Shown one piece after another: positions 24,905 through 33,247 of a DNA stretch of 64,000 nt; within the stretch, counting starts at the first letter, position 1; each line of letters begins with the position of its first letter. Where the stretch lies: positions 124,001 through 188,000 of the forward strand of contig NZ_JBNAGG010000003.1 of NCBI RefSeq assembly GCF_049801075.1, read 5' to 3'. Source of the stretch: Maritalea sp049801075. GTDB lineage: Bacteria; Pseudomonadota; Alphaproteobacteria; Rhizobiales; Devosiaceae. Under the pieces are notes generated by a model that was not told the origin of the DNA, ran no database searches, and worked only from the letters and a program-made list of their open reading frames with translations. Both the position numbers and the translations under genes were made by a program.

Positions 24905-25504
24905 ATGAGTTACTTTGATGTGGCGACCAATATGGGCGGCAATGACGCTCAGGTTGCGCTGATCAATGATCTGGCGCGCGACTTGGGCTTTCGGCAAGTC
25001 ACGCCATTTTCTGGCCTAGTGCACGCCGAAGAATTGACCCGAAAAGTGCCGAACAATTTCTTCCTTTTTGCCAGCGATGGTGAATTGGGCCCCATCAAAT
25101 CGCAAGTCCAAAATATTCGCAACAGTACGCGTCCCCGGGTGCGCTATTCGCCGTTGATCTGTTTTATTGAAGTTCCCCTGCCAATGCTGATTTCTCAGTG
25201 CATCCAAATCGGGTTTGACGATATTTTGACCCTGCCTTGGGACCCAAAGCAGATGATGCCGCGATTGCGGCGACAATTGAATACGCAGATCACTTATTAC
25301 GAGACATCCAACTATTTTGGGCCGGATCGGCGACGGTTTGGCAAAAAGCGCTCAACGCCCGCTCGCATTTATCGCGAAAGCCAAGGTTACCGACGTATCG
25401 ACATAAAGCGCGATACAGCCCATGGCGTGCAAATTTTGGGCGATACGACCGTGGGCAAAATCTCCAGCCGACATAGCCATGTTTCCTGGGGTGCAACCGC
25501 CTAA
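24905..25504 (+). CDS. Degenerate receiver-like protein of unknown function
   Basis: A 199-residue protein. Residues about 1-115 look like a CheY-type receiver fold that has lost its usual signature: strand-like FFLFASDGE, a later ICFIE strand, and IGFDDILTLPWDPKQMM resembling the GADDYLTKPF end of a receiver but without the lysine. A basic C-terminal tail begins with YFGPDRRR, a motif I associate with some alphaproteobacterial receiver proteins. The ATG at 24905 has an upstream TAGGGG; a TTG at 24884 is possible. It precedes a chemoreceptor gene, but no chemotaxis genes adjoin. Function unknown. Confidence 0.72.
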   Translation: MSYFDVATNMGGNDAQVALINDLARDLGFRQVTPFSGLVHAEELTRKVPNNFFLFASDGELGPIKSQVQNIRNSTRPRVRYSPLICFIEVPLPMLISQCIQIGFDDILTLPWDPKQMMPRLRRQLNTQITYYETSNYFGPDRRRFGKKRSTPARIYRESQGYRRIDIKRDTAHGVQILGDTTVGKISSRHSHVSWGATA

Positions 25505-25605
25505 GGGTTGGACTACGCAATCATCCCTATCCAGTTCGGAAACAGCAATTAACCAAGTTTGCGGGACAATGAACGCATAGTTTTACACTCATTGCGAGCA
25601 TTGCC

Positions 25606-27759
25606 ATGTTTAAACTCCCTACCATTAAGATTGCGGCGCGGTTGCCGCTTGCGCTTACCATTTCGGCCCTAGCGATCGGCCTCGGCTTAGGGGCAGCCAG
25701 TTTTTTCATCAGCTCCCAAACGGTTCATGAAATGACCAAAGATAAGCTGGAGGCGATTGTCGAAAGTCGCGCGATTGCTCTGAAGCGCTATTTTGCGCAA
25801 GTGCGCGACGACTTGTTGCTACAAGCCGAAAACCCGGTCGTTGTGGATGCCAGCAAGGATTTCACCAATGCGTGGCAACAAATTGAGGGTGACCCGCGAA
25901 CCATCTTGCAGCAGGGATATGTTTCCCAAAACCCATTTCCGCTCGGTCAAAAAGATAAATTGCAAAAAGCCGATTTGGGCCTTTGGTATGACAGCGTTCA
26001 TGCACGCTTTCACCCATATTTCAGCAATTTGATGGGTCGCAATGGCTATTATGACGTGTTTTTGTTCGATATGGCGGGCAACCTGACCTACACTGTGGCC
26101 AAGGAAAATGACTACGCCACCAACTTTGCGGTGAATGGCGGCCAATGGTCGAGTTCTGATCTAGGCGGGGCCTTCCGTAGCGCTGAAAATTTGGCGGCAG
26201 GGGAAATTTCGTTTTTTGATATCGCCCCCTATGCGCCAAGCCAAAACTTGCCCGCGACATTTATGTCGACCCCACTCATCGACAAATCAGGTACTCGAAT
26301 TGGTGTGTTGGCCTTCCAACTGCCGGTTGATGAATTTACCACCATTATGCACGACAAAACTGGGCTTGGCGCAACGGGCGAGACATTCATTGTTGGCGCG
26401 GATCGGATGTTCCGCAACGATTCTGCCTTCACCGAAGAAAATGACATTTTGAGCACCAGCTTGAACTATAAAGCCATTGATGACGCACTGGCCGGACAAC
26501 GCGGTTTTGCCACAACCGATACGTATCGCGATCAGGATTTCTATTTGTTCACAGAACCCTTCAGCTTTGCGGGCGTAAATTGGGCCGTGGCTGCTGTTAA
26601 GGGCGTCGCGGAGTCCAACGAACCGGTGGTGGCGCTGCGCAATATGATGCTGATGATCGGTGCCGCCATATTGGTCGCAATCATTGTGGCGGGGGTACTT
26701 TTTGCCCGCACAATCACCCGCCCAATTGCACGCTTGTCTGGCACCATGAACCAGTTGGCCAAAGGGCAACTCGACGTGGACATTGAAGGCGCTGACGGCA
26801 AGGACGAGTTGGGCGACATGGCCCGTGCTGTCGATGTGTTTAAGCAAAATGCAATTGAACGGCAACGCTTGGAAGGGCAAAGCGCCGCGGAATCAAAGGC
26901 ACAAGCGGATCGTCAAAAACGGATTGAAGAATTGATCACCCATTTCCGCACCAGTGTTGGCGACGCGCTCGAATTGGTCACCCAAAACAGCACGCAAATG
27001 ACGAACACGGCCAATATGTTGAACGATATCGCCAACAATACATCTGGCCAGGCTGGCGACGCGGCCAATGCGTCAAAAGAAGCCTCCACAAATGTGAAGG
27101 CTGTGGCCGCGGCGGCGGAAGAACTCGCCGCCTCCATTGAGGAGATTTCACGGCAAGTATCGAAAACGAACACGATTGTGAATTCCGCTGCAGAAGCCGC
27201 ACAACTCACAAATGGGCGCGTGACGCGCTTGGCAGATGCAGCGCAAAAGATTGGTGACGTGGTAGCTCTTATCCAAGATATTGCAGAGCAAACCAATTTG
27301 CTGGCCCTCAACACATCAATTGAGGCTGCTCGCGCAGGCGAAATGGGCAAAGGCTTTGCTGTGGTGGCGACGGAAGTTAAATCTTTGGCCAATCAAACCG
27401 CCAGCGCAACTGAGGAGATTTCCAACCAGATCCGCGAAATTCAGGATTCCACAAAAGATGCCGTTGCCGCCATTGAGCAAATTGCAGGCACCATGACCGA
27501 GGTAACCCAATACACCACGTCAATCGCTTCTGCAGTTGAAGAACAGGGAGCCGCAACAGCCGAAATCAGCCAGAGTGTAACCCAAGCAGCAACGGGCACA
27601 GAGCAAGTTGCAGGGTCCATCAACACAGTGACCAGTGCTGCAGATGAAACCAATCAAAGCGCCAACCAAGTGCTGGTGGCGTCGCAAGATATGGCGGAAC
27701 AGGCCAAAACGCTGCGCTCAACCGTTGATAAATTTTTGACCGAGGTTGCGGCGGCTTAG
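25606..27759 (+). CDS. Methyl-accepting chemotaxis protein
   Basis: A 717-residue inner-membrane chemoreceptor. It has TM1 at about 12-36, a large periplasmic Cache-like sensor domain (about 40-340), TM2 at about 347-368, then a HAMP domain (RTITRPIARL onward) and a long coiled-coil signalling domain. The conserved hairpin tip IAEQTNLLALNTSIEAARAG lies near residue 560, followed by GKGFAVVATEVKSLA. The Cache region suggests a small-molecule ligand; which one is unknown. No CheR-tethering pentapeptide ends the protein. No che genes are nearby, so it must signal through a cluster elsewhere. Confidence 0.95.
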   Translation: MFKLPTIKIAARLPLALTISALAIGLGLGAASFFISSQTVHEMTKDKLEAIVESRAIALKRYFAQVRDDLLLQAENPVVVDASKDFTNAWQQIEGDPRTILQQGYVSQNPFPLGQKDKLQKADLGLWYDSVHARFHPYFSNLMGRNGYYDVFLFDMAGNLTYTVAKENDYATNFAVNGGQWSSSDLGGAFRSAENLAAGEISFFDIAPYAPSQNLPATFMSTPLIDKSGTRIGVLAFQLPVDEFTTIMHDKTGLGATGETFIVGADRMFRNDSAFTEENDILSTSLNYKAIDDALAGQRGFATTDTYRDQDFYLFTEPFSFAGVNWAVAAVKGVAESNEPVVALRNMMLMIGAAILVAIIVAGVLFARTITRPIARLSGTMNQLAKGQLDVDIEGADGKDELGDMARAVDVFKQNAIERQRLEGQSAAESKAQADRQKRIEELITHFRTSVGDALELVTQNSTQMTNTANMLNDIANNTSGQAGDAANASKEASTNVKAVAAAAEELAASIEEISRQVSKTNTIVNSAAEAAQLTNGRVTRLADAAQKIGDVVALIQDIAEQTNLLALNTSIEAARAGEMGKGFAVVATEVKSLANQTASATEEISNQIREIQDSTKDAVAAIEQIAGTMTEVTQYTTSIASAVEEQGAATAEISQSVTQAATGTEQVAGSINTVTSAADETNQSANQVLVASQDMAEQAKTLRSTVDKFLTEVAAA

Positions 27760-27782
27760 CGGCAATTTGCGCGCAGGGATTT

Positions 27783-27807
27783 AGGCGCCTTCGGGCGCCT
27801 TTTCTTT
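27783..27807 (+). terminator. Intrinsic terminator of the chemoreceptor gene
   Basis: AGGCGCC (27783-27789), loop TTCG, GGCGCCT (27794-27800), then TTTCTTT. A textbook rho-independent terminator 24 bases after the stop codon. Confidence 0.92.
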
Positions 27808-27846
27808 GCGCTTTATTGGCAATGCGCCCTGCGCTAAACTTTGGAG

Positions 27847-28329
27847 ATGAACCAAGATTCGTTGCAAAACCTGCCACCGATTGTAGACGGACGCCAATCC
27901 GAAACCGCCCTGCGCGTTCAACGCGGCTGCATGCGCTTTTTGCGTGCGCAACACGACATAACTTGTTTTGCTGAAGTGCCGCTGGCCAATGGACGGCGCG
28001 CTGATTTGCTGGGCGTTACCCCCAAGGGGGAAATTTGGATTGTCGAAATTAAATCGAGCCTTGAAGATTATCGTGTCGACCAAAAGTGGCCGGAATATCA
28101 TGAATTTTGCGACCGGTTCTTTTTTGCCAAGCCACCAGAATTGGCTGCCGAGATTTTCCCCGAAAGTGAAGGCCTAATCGTCGCCGACGGCCACGGCGCC
28201 GATATGATGCGCCCATCGGCCCTAGATAAAATGGCCCCCGCGCGCCGCAAAACCTTGATGATCAAACTGGCCCGATTGGGCGCCGACCGCATTCATAGCT
28301 TAATGGACCCCGGCCCGAGTGCGCTATAG
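27847..28329 (+). CDS. mmcB: MmcB-family DNA repair protein (PD-(D/E)XK nuclease fold)
   Basis: A 160-residue protein matching MmcB (formerly DUF1052), described in Caulobacter as a mitomycin C damage-response protein. The nuclease-fold core is visible as RADLLGVTPKG, then IWIVEIKSSLEDY: the Asp and the E-x-K of a PD-(D/E)XK site. QKWPEYHEFCDRFFFA follows. The start is the ATG at 27847. It converges on the tandem array; the two stop codons are only 5 bases apart and no terminator hairpin was found between them. Confidence 0.9.
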   Translation: MNQDSLQNLPPIVDGRQSETALRVQRGCMRFLRAQHDITCFAEVPLANGRRADLLGVTPKGEIWIVEIKSSLEDYRVDQKWPEYHEFCDRFFFAKPPELAAEIFPESEGLIVADGHGADMMRPSALDKMAPARRKTLMIKLARLGADRIHSLMDPGPSAL

Positions 28330-28334
28330 CTAAG

Positions 28335-29306
28335 CTAATATCTTTGTGGCGCGAAGTTGCGCCAAGGGCGCAATCTGAAGGCCGTGATTTCAGGGTCTGC
28401 AATATTTTCAATAGGTTTCGCATTTGAGTGCTGATCGAGTTGGTTTAGGGCATCGAGTCGCCGCTGCGCCGCCAGCGTGACATTTGCCAAACGTTGCGGA
28501 TCTTTAGATGCAAATTCAGAGGATGTGAAATGCGGATGGAAATTGATTTCGTAAAATTGTGGACGCCCGCCGACCAGCGCAAAATCGACACGCCCATATT
28601 CAATATTGGCCAAGTCAAACACGCGCCTCACTTCATCCTGAAAAGCGTTTTCCTGCATTAGTTTCGCTTCAAATGCGTTGGCTCCAGGTGGCATGTGGTC
28701 AACTTGACGATATTTCACATACCATTTTTCATCAAAGAGCATCATGTTGAAACTGATGGTCTGATCGATACGATATGAAGCTAATTTCGCGTAGAACTCC
28801 CCATGGAATGGTTCTGCGCAGAATTCGATCACCACCAGATCGTCCAATGGTTCACTTTGCTGCTCAAGATCGATCAGCGCGCGATCAAGCGCATCTTGGT
28901 TCTCCAACAATTCGGTGAGCGGCGGCAGGCTAACTGAGAGGTTGCGCACAAAGACAGGGAAGCGTTTTGGCTTTGGCATCTCGCTGGCCAAATAGGCGTT
29001 AAACTGGTTGATGCCTTCATCATGCAAAGTGCGTAGCAACCGGTAACGATTTTTTGCAAGGGCGGGATCGTTCAACGCTTTAAACCCATCCCCGGCCGCA
29101 TTGATGTGGTGATAGATTTTTGCGGCGAGCCGCCGCTCGCGTGGGTGCAGCCTATCAATGAACGTGAAAATATAGGTGGCAGACGGCAATCGTCGAGTTT
29201 TAAAGAGCCAACTATAAGTTTTGTGCTTGTAAGCGGGCGCGTCGGGAAAGACACTAAAGCCGTGCACATTGCCCCTTTGCCGGTTGGGGCCGATAAAAAT
29301 AAGCAT
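28335..29306 (-). CDS. ATP-grasp-like protein, tandem array copy 5 (last transcribed)
   Basis: A 323-residue protein of unknown function. Motifs: FIGPNRQRGN (4-13), a Tyr/Trp/Arg-rich WLFKTRRLPSATYIFTFIDR (33-52), NDP..AKNR (79-87), FPVFVR (116-121), LDDLVVIEFC (154-163), YGRVDF (237-242), YEINFHP (252-258) and a C-terminal RLRPWRNFAPQRY. The order of FPVF-R, VIE, D241 and E253-x-N255 resembles an ATP-grasp fold, with Arg in place of the usual Lys. I start at the ATG at 29306, 8 bases after the previous stop, with AAGAG as ribosome site. A longer GTG start at 29345 would only read the previous copy's tail out of frame. The fold is inferred. Confidence 0.88.
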   Translation of the reverse strand: MLIFIGPNRQRGNVHGFSVFPDAPAYKHKTYSWLFKTRRLPSATYIFTFIDRLHPRERRLAAKIYHHINAAGDGFKALNDPALAKNRYRLLRTLHDEGINQFNAYLASEMPKPKRFPVFVRNLSVSLPPLTELLENQDALDRALIDLEQQSEPLDDLVVIEFCAEPFHGEFYAKLASYRIDQTISFNMMLFDEKWYVKYRQVDHMPPGANAFEAKLMQENAFQDEVRRVFDLANIEYGRVDFALVGGRPQFYEINFHPHFTSSEFASKDPQRLANVTLAAQRRLDALNQLDQHSNAKPIENIADPEITAFRLRPWRNFAPQRY

Positions 29307-29314
29307 AAAATCTC

Positions 29315-30286
29315 TTAATATCTTTGCGGCGCAAAATTTCGCCACGGACGAAGCCGAAATGCTGTTATCTCAGAATTCGCAATATTTGCAATGGGTTGTG
29401 CAGTATCATTTATGTCCAGCGCTTTCATCGCATCCATTCGCCGCCGGGCAGCAAATTTAGCATTTTTCAGTCGCTGGGGATCTTTTGAGTCATATTCAGA
29501 CATTGTGAATTGTGGGTGGAAATTGATTTCGTAGAATTGGGGGCGATTGTTGACGATCGAGAAGTCCGCCCGCCCATATTCAATTTGAGCGAGCTCAAAG
29601 ACTTTCTTCGCGTCTTCCACCCATCGATTTTCGCGCAAAATCTCCGCTTCAACCGCAGCAGAATGTGGTGGCATCGTATCCACCTCACCATATTTCACAT
29701 ACCATTGCTGATCGTACAGAAATAAATCCAGCATGTAGCGACCGCCAATGCGGTAGGCCGAGAGCTTAACGAAATAGTCTTTCTCATACGGCTCTGCACA
29801 ATATTCGATGACGATCAGATCGTCTAAGGGTTCGCCCGCCACCGCCAACTTCTCAATTGCAGTATCCAGTTCGCGTTGAGTGTGAATCAGATCAGTGACT
29901 GGCGGTAGACTTACGGACAAATAACGCAAAAACACAGGGAAATTGCTCGGCTTAGGCATTTCATCAGCAAGATAGGCCGTGAAATCATTTATCCCTGCCG
30001 CATGCAATAATTTGAGAAGTCCGAGCCTATTTTTTGATTTTGCCGGATTGTTTAGTGCTTTGAAGCCCGGCCCCGCGGCATTAATATGCCGATAAATTTT
30101 TGCGGCAAGACGACGTTCACGTGGATGCAACCGGTCTAGAAAGGTGAATATGTAAGTTGCAGACGGCAACAAACGCGTGCGAAAGAGCCAATTATAGGTC
30201 TTATGCTGAGTTTGTGGCGCATCACTAAATGCTTTGAACCCGAGTACATTGCCCCGCTGCCGATTAGGCCCGATGAAAATCAGCAT
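29315..30286 (-). CDS. ATP-grasp-like protein, tandem array copy 4
   Basis: A 323-residue paralogue of its neighbours. It keeps FIGPNRQRGN, SATYIFTFLDRLHPRERRLA, NNPAKSKNR (Asn in place of the usual Asp at residue 80), FPVFLR, LDDLIVIEYC, YGRADF, YEINFHP and the RLRPWRNFAPQRY end. Start ATG at 30286, 8 bases after copy 3. The spacer between copies 4 and 5 is identical to that between copies 3 and 4 (GAGATTTT). Close to copy 5 at both protein ends, but its middle (VTDLIHTQ, EPLDDLIVIEYC) is closer to copies 1 and 3, which hints at gene conversion. Function unknown. Confidence 0.88.
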   Translation of the reverse strand: MLIFIGPNRQRGNVLGFKAFSDAPQTQHKTYNWLFRTRLLPSATYIFTFLDRLHPRERRLAAKIYRHINAAGPGFKALNNPAKSKNRLGLLKLLHAAGINDFTAYLADEMPKPSNFPVFLRYLSVSLPPVTDLIHTQRELDTAIEKLAVAGEPLDDLIVIEYCAEPYEKDYFVKLSAYRIGGRYMLDLFLYDQQWYVKYGEVDTMPPHSAAVEAEILRENRWVEDAKKVFELAQIEYGRADFSIVNNRPQFYEINFHPQFTMSEYDSKDPQRLKNAKFAARRRMDAMKALDINDTAQPIANIANSEITAFRLRPWRNFAPQRY

Positions 30287-30294
30287 AAAATCTC

Positions 30295-31266
30295 TTAATA
30301 TCTTTGGGGTGCAAAATTTCGCCACGGGCGAAGCCGGAACGCGGTGATTTCGGGATCGACAATATTTTTAATTGCTTTGGTCGAAATCTTTTGATCAATG
30401 GCGATAATTGCATCCATGCGGCGGCGTGCAACGAAGTTTGCAATCTCTAAGCGTTCCGGAATTTTTGACTCATATTGTGACAATGTCGATTGCGGATGGA
30501 AATTGATTTCATAGATCTGAGGGCGATTATTCACCAGCGAAAAATCTGCGCGGCCATACTGGATATCTGCCAATTCGAACACGTTTTTAAGAACATCGAT
30601 CCACCTATTCTCCCGCAAAATTTCGGCTTCTGTCGCCGCGAAATCAGGGGGCATAATGTCAAAATCACGTAGCTTTACGTACCATTTGCGATCAAAAAGG
30701 AAGAAATCCAGAAAATATTGATCGTCAACTCGATAGGCTGAGACCTTCGCAAAATAGTCCTGCACAATGGGTTCGGAACAATATTCAATGACGATAAGGT
30801 CATCTAACGGTTCGCCAGCCTGTGCGAGATCGTCGATCGCACTCTCCAATTCAACTTGTGTGTGGATTAGATCTGTTACCGGCGGCAGGCTGACGGATAG
30901 ATAGCGCATGAACACTGGAAACTTGGCAGGTTTTGGCGCTTCGTCCGCCCGATAAGCGTTAAAATCATTGATACCTGCGGTATGAAGTGATTTTAGCAAG
31001 TCCAACCGATTTTTTGATTTCGCCGGATCGTTCAGTGCTTTAAATCCCGCTCCTGCGGCATTAATATGATGATAGATCTTGCTGGCTAAACGGCGCTCGC
31101 GCGGATGCAATCGATCAATAAATGTGAAGACATAGGTCGCAGCAGGCAAGCGGTGTGTTCGAAACAGCCAATTGTAGGTTTTATGTTTGGTCACAGGCGC
31201 ATCATCAAACAACTTAAATCCACGCAGATTATGACGTTGGCGATTAGGCCCGATGAAAATAATCAT
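30295..31266 (-). CDS. ATP-grasp-like protein, tandem array copy 3
   Basis: A 323-residue paralogue. It opens with MIIFIGPNRQRHNLRG and carries THRLPAATYVFTFIDR, NDPAKSKNR, FPVFMR, LDDLIVIEYC, YGRADF, YEINFHP and the RLRPWRNFAPQRY end. It is most similar to copy 1 (32255-33226), sharing the HNLRG opening and long runs in the middle, although the divergent copy 2 lies between them. Start ATG at 31266. Same ATP-grasp-like motif order as the other copies; activity unknown. Confidence 0.88.
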   Translation of the reverse strand: MIIFIGPNRQRHNLRGFKLFDDAPVTKHKTYNWLFRTHRLPAATYVFTFIDRLHPRERRLASKIYHHINAAGAGFKALNDPAKSKNRLDLLKSLHTAGINDFNAYRADEAPKPAKFPVFMRYLSVSLPPVTDLIHTQVELESAIDDLAQAGEPLDDLIVIEYCSEPIVQDYFAKVSAYRVDDQYFLDFFLFDRKWYVKLRDFDIMPPDFAATEAEILRENRWIDVLKNVFELADIQYGRADFSLVNNRPQIYEINFHPQSTLSQYESKIPERLEIANFVARRRMDAIIAIDQKISTKAIKNIVDPEITAFRLRPWRNFAPQRY

Positions 31267-31274
31267 TATCGTAG

Positions 31275-32246
31275 CTAATACCTTTGAGGGGCATAGTTCC
31301 GCCAGAAACGCCAACGAAATGCAGTAAGTTCTGCATTTTTAAGGTTCGGGCGGCTGTTGGCTTCAATCGTCATATCCAGCGCTGCCACATCTTTAAAACG
31401 CTGCTCGACTGCATCAGCTACATTCTGCTTTCGCTGCGGCTCTTTTGAAGGTGAAACATTGGTACGAAACTCAGGATTGAAGTTGATTTCATATATTTGC
31501 GGCCGACCATCATAGAGCCCAAAGTCCACCCTACCATATTCGATATTGGCAATATCAAAGACTTCTCGCATGGCTTCCGCGAAGGCATTTGTTCTTATGA
31601 GTTCCGCCTCCTCTTCATAAAGTTTCGGATCAACAATATCGATATCACCCAATTTCACCTGCCAATTGGCTTCAAAAATCGTGTAGTTGGCGCTTACACG
31701 ATTACCCGCACGATAGGTGGAATATTTACGGAAAATGCCAGGTGCGACTTCTTTGGCATAGAATTCAATCACGATCAGATCATCGAGTGGCTCACCCTGG
31801 GCTTCAAAGGCAGTTATTTTCCGATCAAGCGTTTCTTGGTCAGGCAGTAAGTCGGTTAAAGGTTTCAACGATTGCGAAATCCGTCTGATGAATACAGGAA
31901 ATCGACCAGGCTTCGGCGCTGCGGATGCCAAATAGACGTTAAAGTCATTTATGCCTTGTTCATGCAGCTTCCGCAGCAATCGATATCTGTTCATTGCGCG
32001 GGACGGATCATTTAATGCCTGAAACCCGTCGCCGAGTTTATTGATATGCCGAAAAATTAGTCCCGCAAGCCTGCGTTCAGAAGGATCAAGGCGATCGACA
32101 AAGGTAAAAATGTATGTTGCGCTTGGCAATTTGCGGGTACGAAACAGCCAATTATAGGTGCGATGCCTATATTTTGGTGCTTTTTCATATTCACCAAACT
32201 TTTTCGTATTGCCCCGCTGACGATTGGGCCCGATGAAAATCAGCAT
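31275..32246 (-). CDS. ATP-grasp-like protein, tandem array copy 2 (most divergent)
   Basis: A 323-residue paralogue, the most diverged of the five. It keeps FIGPNRQRGN, SATYIFTFVDRLDPSERRLA, NDPSRAMNR, FPVFIR, LDDLIVIEF, YGRVDF and YEINFNP (Asn for the His of other copies). The tail is RWRFWRNYAPQRY, with Arg-Phe changes where the others have RLRPWRNF. The middle part (AKEVAPGIFRKYSTYRAG) is its own. No gap is needed to align it, so length is conserved while sequence drifted. This suggests a distinct substrate or partner, which is inference. Confidence 0.87.
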   Translation of the reverse strand: MLIFIGPNRQRGNTKKFGEYEKAPKYRHRTYNWLFRTRKLPSATYIFTFVDRLDPSERRLAGLIFRHINKLGDGFQALNDPSRAMNRYRLLRKLHEQGINDFNVYLASAAPKPGRFPVFIRRISQSLKPLTDLLPDQETLDRKITAFEAQGEPLDDLIVIEFYAKEVAPGIFRKYSTYRAGNRVSANYTIFEANWQVKLGDIDIVDPKLYEEEAELIRTNAFAEAMREVFDIANIEYGRVDFGLYDGRPQIYEINFNPEFRTNVSPSKEPQRKQNVADAVEQRFKDVAALDMTIEANSRPNLKNAELTAFRWRFWRNYAPQRY

Positions 32247-32254
32247 GAGTTTTC

Positions 32255-33226
32255 CTAATATCGTTGCGGCGCAAAGTTGCGCCACGGACGAAGCCGAAAC
32301 GCAGTGATCTCGGGATCATTTACATTTGGAATTGGCTTGGCGGGTATCTTTTGGTCGATGGAGATCAAAGCGTCCATGCGGCGGCGGGCCACACCGTTTG
32401 CTGTCGCCACACGCTCCGGGTTTTTCGACTCATATTGCGCCAATGCCGCTTGCGGATGGAAGTTGATTTCATAGATCTGAGGTCGATTGTTCACCAGCGA
32501 AAAATCTGCGCGGCCATATTCGATATCTGCTAATTCGAACGCATTTCTTAGAACATCAATCCACTTATTCTCTTGCAGAATTGCTGCTTCTGTCGCTGCA
32601 AAATCGGGGGGCACATTGTCGAAGTCACTAAGTTTTACGTACCATTTGTGATCAAAAAGGAAAAAGCCCAGCATATATTGATCGCCAAGTCGATAGGCTG
32701 AAACCTTGGCAAAATAGTCCTGCACGAAGGGTTCAGCGCAATATTCAATAACGATCAAATCGTCCAAGGGCTCGCCCGCCCTTACAAGTTCGTCGATCGC
32801 ACGTTCCAAGTCAGCTTGCGTATGGATCAAGTCTGTTACCGGTGGCAGGCTGACGGACAAATGACGCAAAAATACCGGAAATTTTACAGGCTTTGGCGCT
32901 TCGTCCGCCCGATAGGCGTTGAAATCATTGATACCCGCTGCATGTAGGGACCTCAGCAGGCCCAACCGATTTTTTGATTTCGCCGGATCGTTCAACGCCT
33001 TAAAACCAGCGCCAGCAACATTAATATGACGATATATTCTGCTGGCCAAACGGCGCTCGCGCGGATGCAACCGATCAATGAAAGTGAAGACATAAGTCGC
33101 CGCGGGCAGCCGATGCGTTCTGAAGAGCCAATTATAGGTTTTGTGCTTCATCAACGGCGTATGATCAAGCCGCTGCAATCCACGCAAATTGTGACGCTGG
33201 CGATTGGGGCCGATGAAGATGATCAC
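32255..33226 (-). CDS. ATP-grasp-like protein, tandem array copy 1 (first transcribed)
   Basis: A 323-residue paralogue that begins with a GTG aligned exactly with the ATG of the other copies; an in-frame TAG directly upstream excludes a longer protein. It opens MIIFIGPNRQRHNLRG and carries THRLPAATYVFTFIDR, NDPAKSKNR, FPVFLR, VIEYC, YGRADF, YEINFHP and RLRPWRNFAPQRY. It lies 21 bp after the stop of the beta-CASP nuclease gene on the same strand. There is no convincing promoter in between, so the array may be read through from that gene. The ribosome site is weak. Confidence 0.88.
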   Translation of the reverse strand: MIIFIGPNRQRHNLRGLQRLDHTPLMKHKTYNWLFRTHRLPAATYVFTFIDRLHPRERRLASRIYRHINVAGAGFKALNDPAKSKNRLGLLRSLHAAGINDFNAYRADEAPKPVKFPVFLRHLSVSLPPVTDLIHTQADLERAIDELVRAGEPLDDLIVIEYCAEPFVQDYFAKVSAYRLGDQYMLGFFLFDHKWYVKLSDFDNVPPDFAATEAAILQENKWIDVLRNAFELADIEYGRADFSLVNNRPQIYEINFHPQAALAQYESKNPERVATANGVARRRMDALISIDQKIPAKPIPNVNDPEITAFRLRPWRNFAPQRY

Positions 33227-33247
33227 CTAACAATTTCCACTTTGCAT

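Larger units (their letters stand above)
28335..33226 (-). repeat. Five-copy tandem gene array, exact 980-bp period
   Basis: Five paralogous genes end at 28335, 29315, 30295, 31275 and 32255, each exactly 980 bp apart. Every copy is 972 bp with an 8-bp spacer, and I could align all five proteins without a gap. Two of the four spacers are identical. Sequence divergence between copies is considerable, so the strict period is not explained by very recent duplication. Transcription order is 32255 copy first and 28335 copy last. Confidence 0.95.

Noticed and set aside
29307..29345. Longer N termini for the array genes (GTG starts about 39-48 bases upstream)
   Set aside because: The added residues are an out-of-frame reading of the previous copy's conserved C-terminal codons. 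The aligned ATG/GTG with an 8-base spacer fits all copies, and copy 1 cannot be extended because of an in-frame TAG.
33227..33247. Six-codon mini-frame (ATG to TAG) directly between the nuclease stop and copy 1 GTG
   Set aside because: It fills the 21-base gap exactly, but is too short to judge and has no ribosome site; likely chance.
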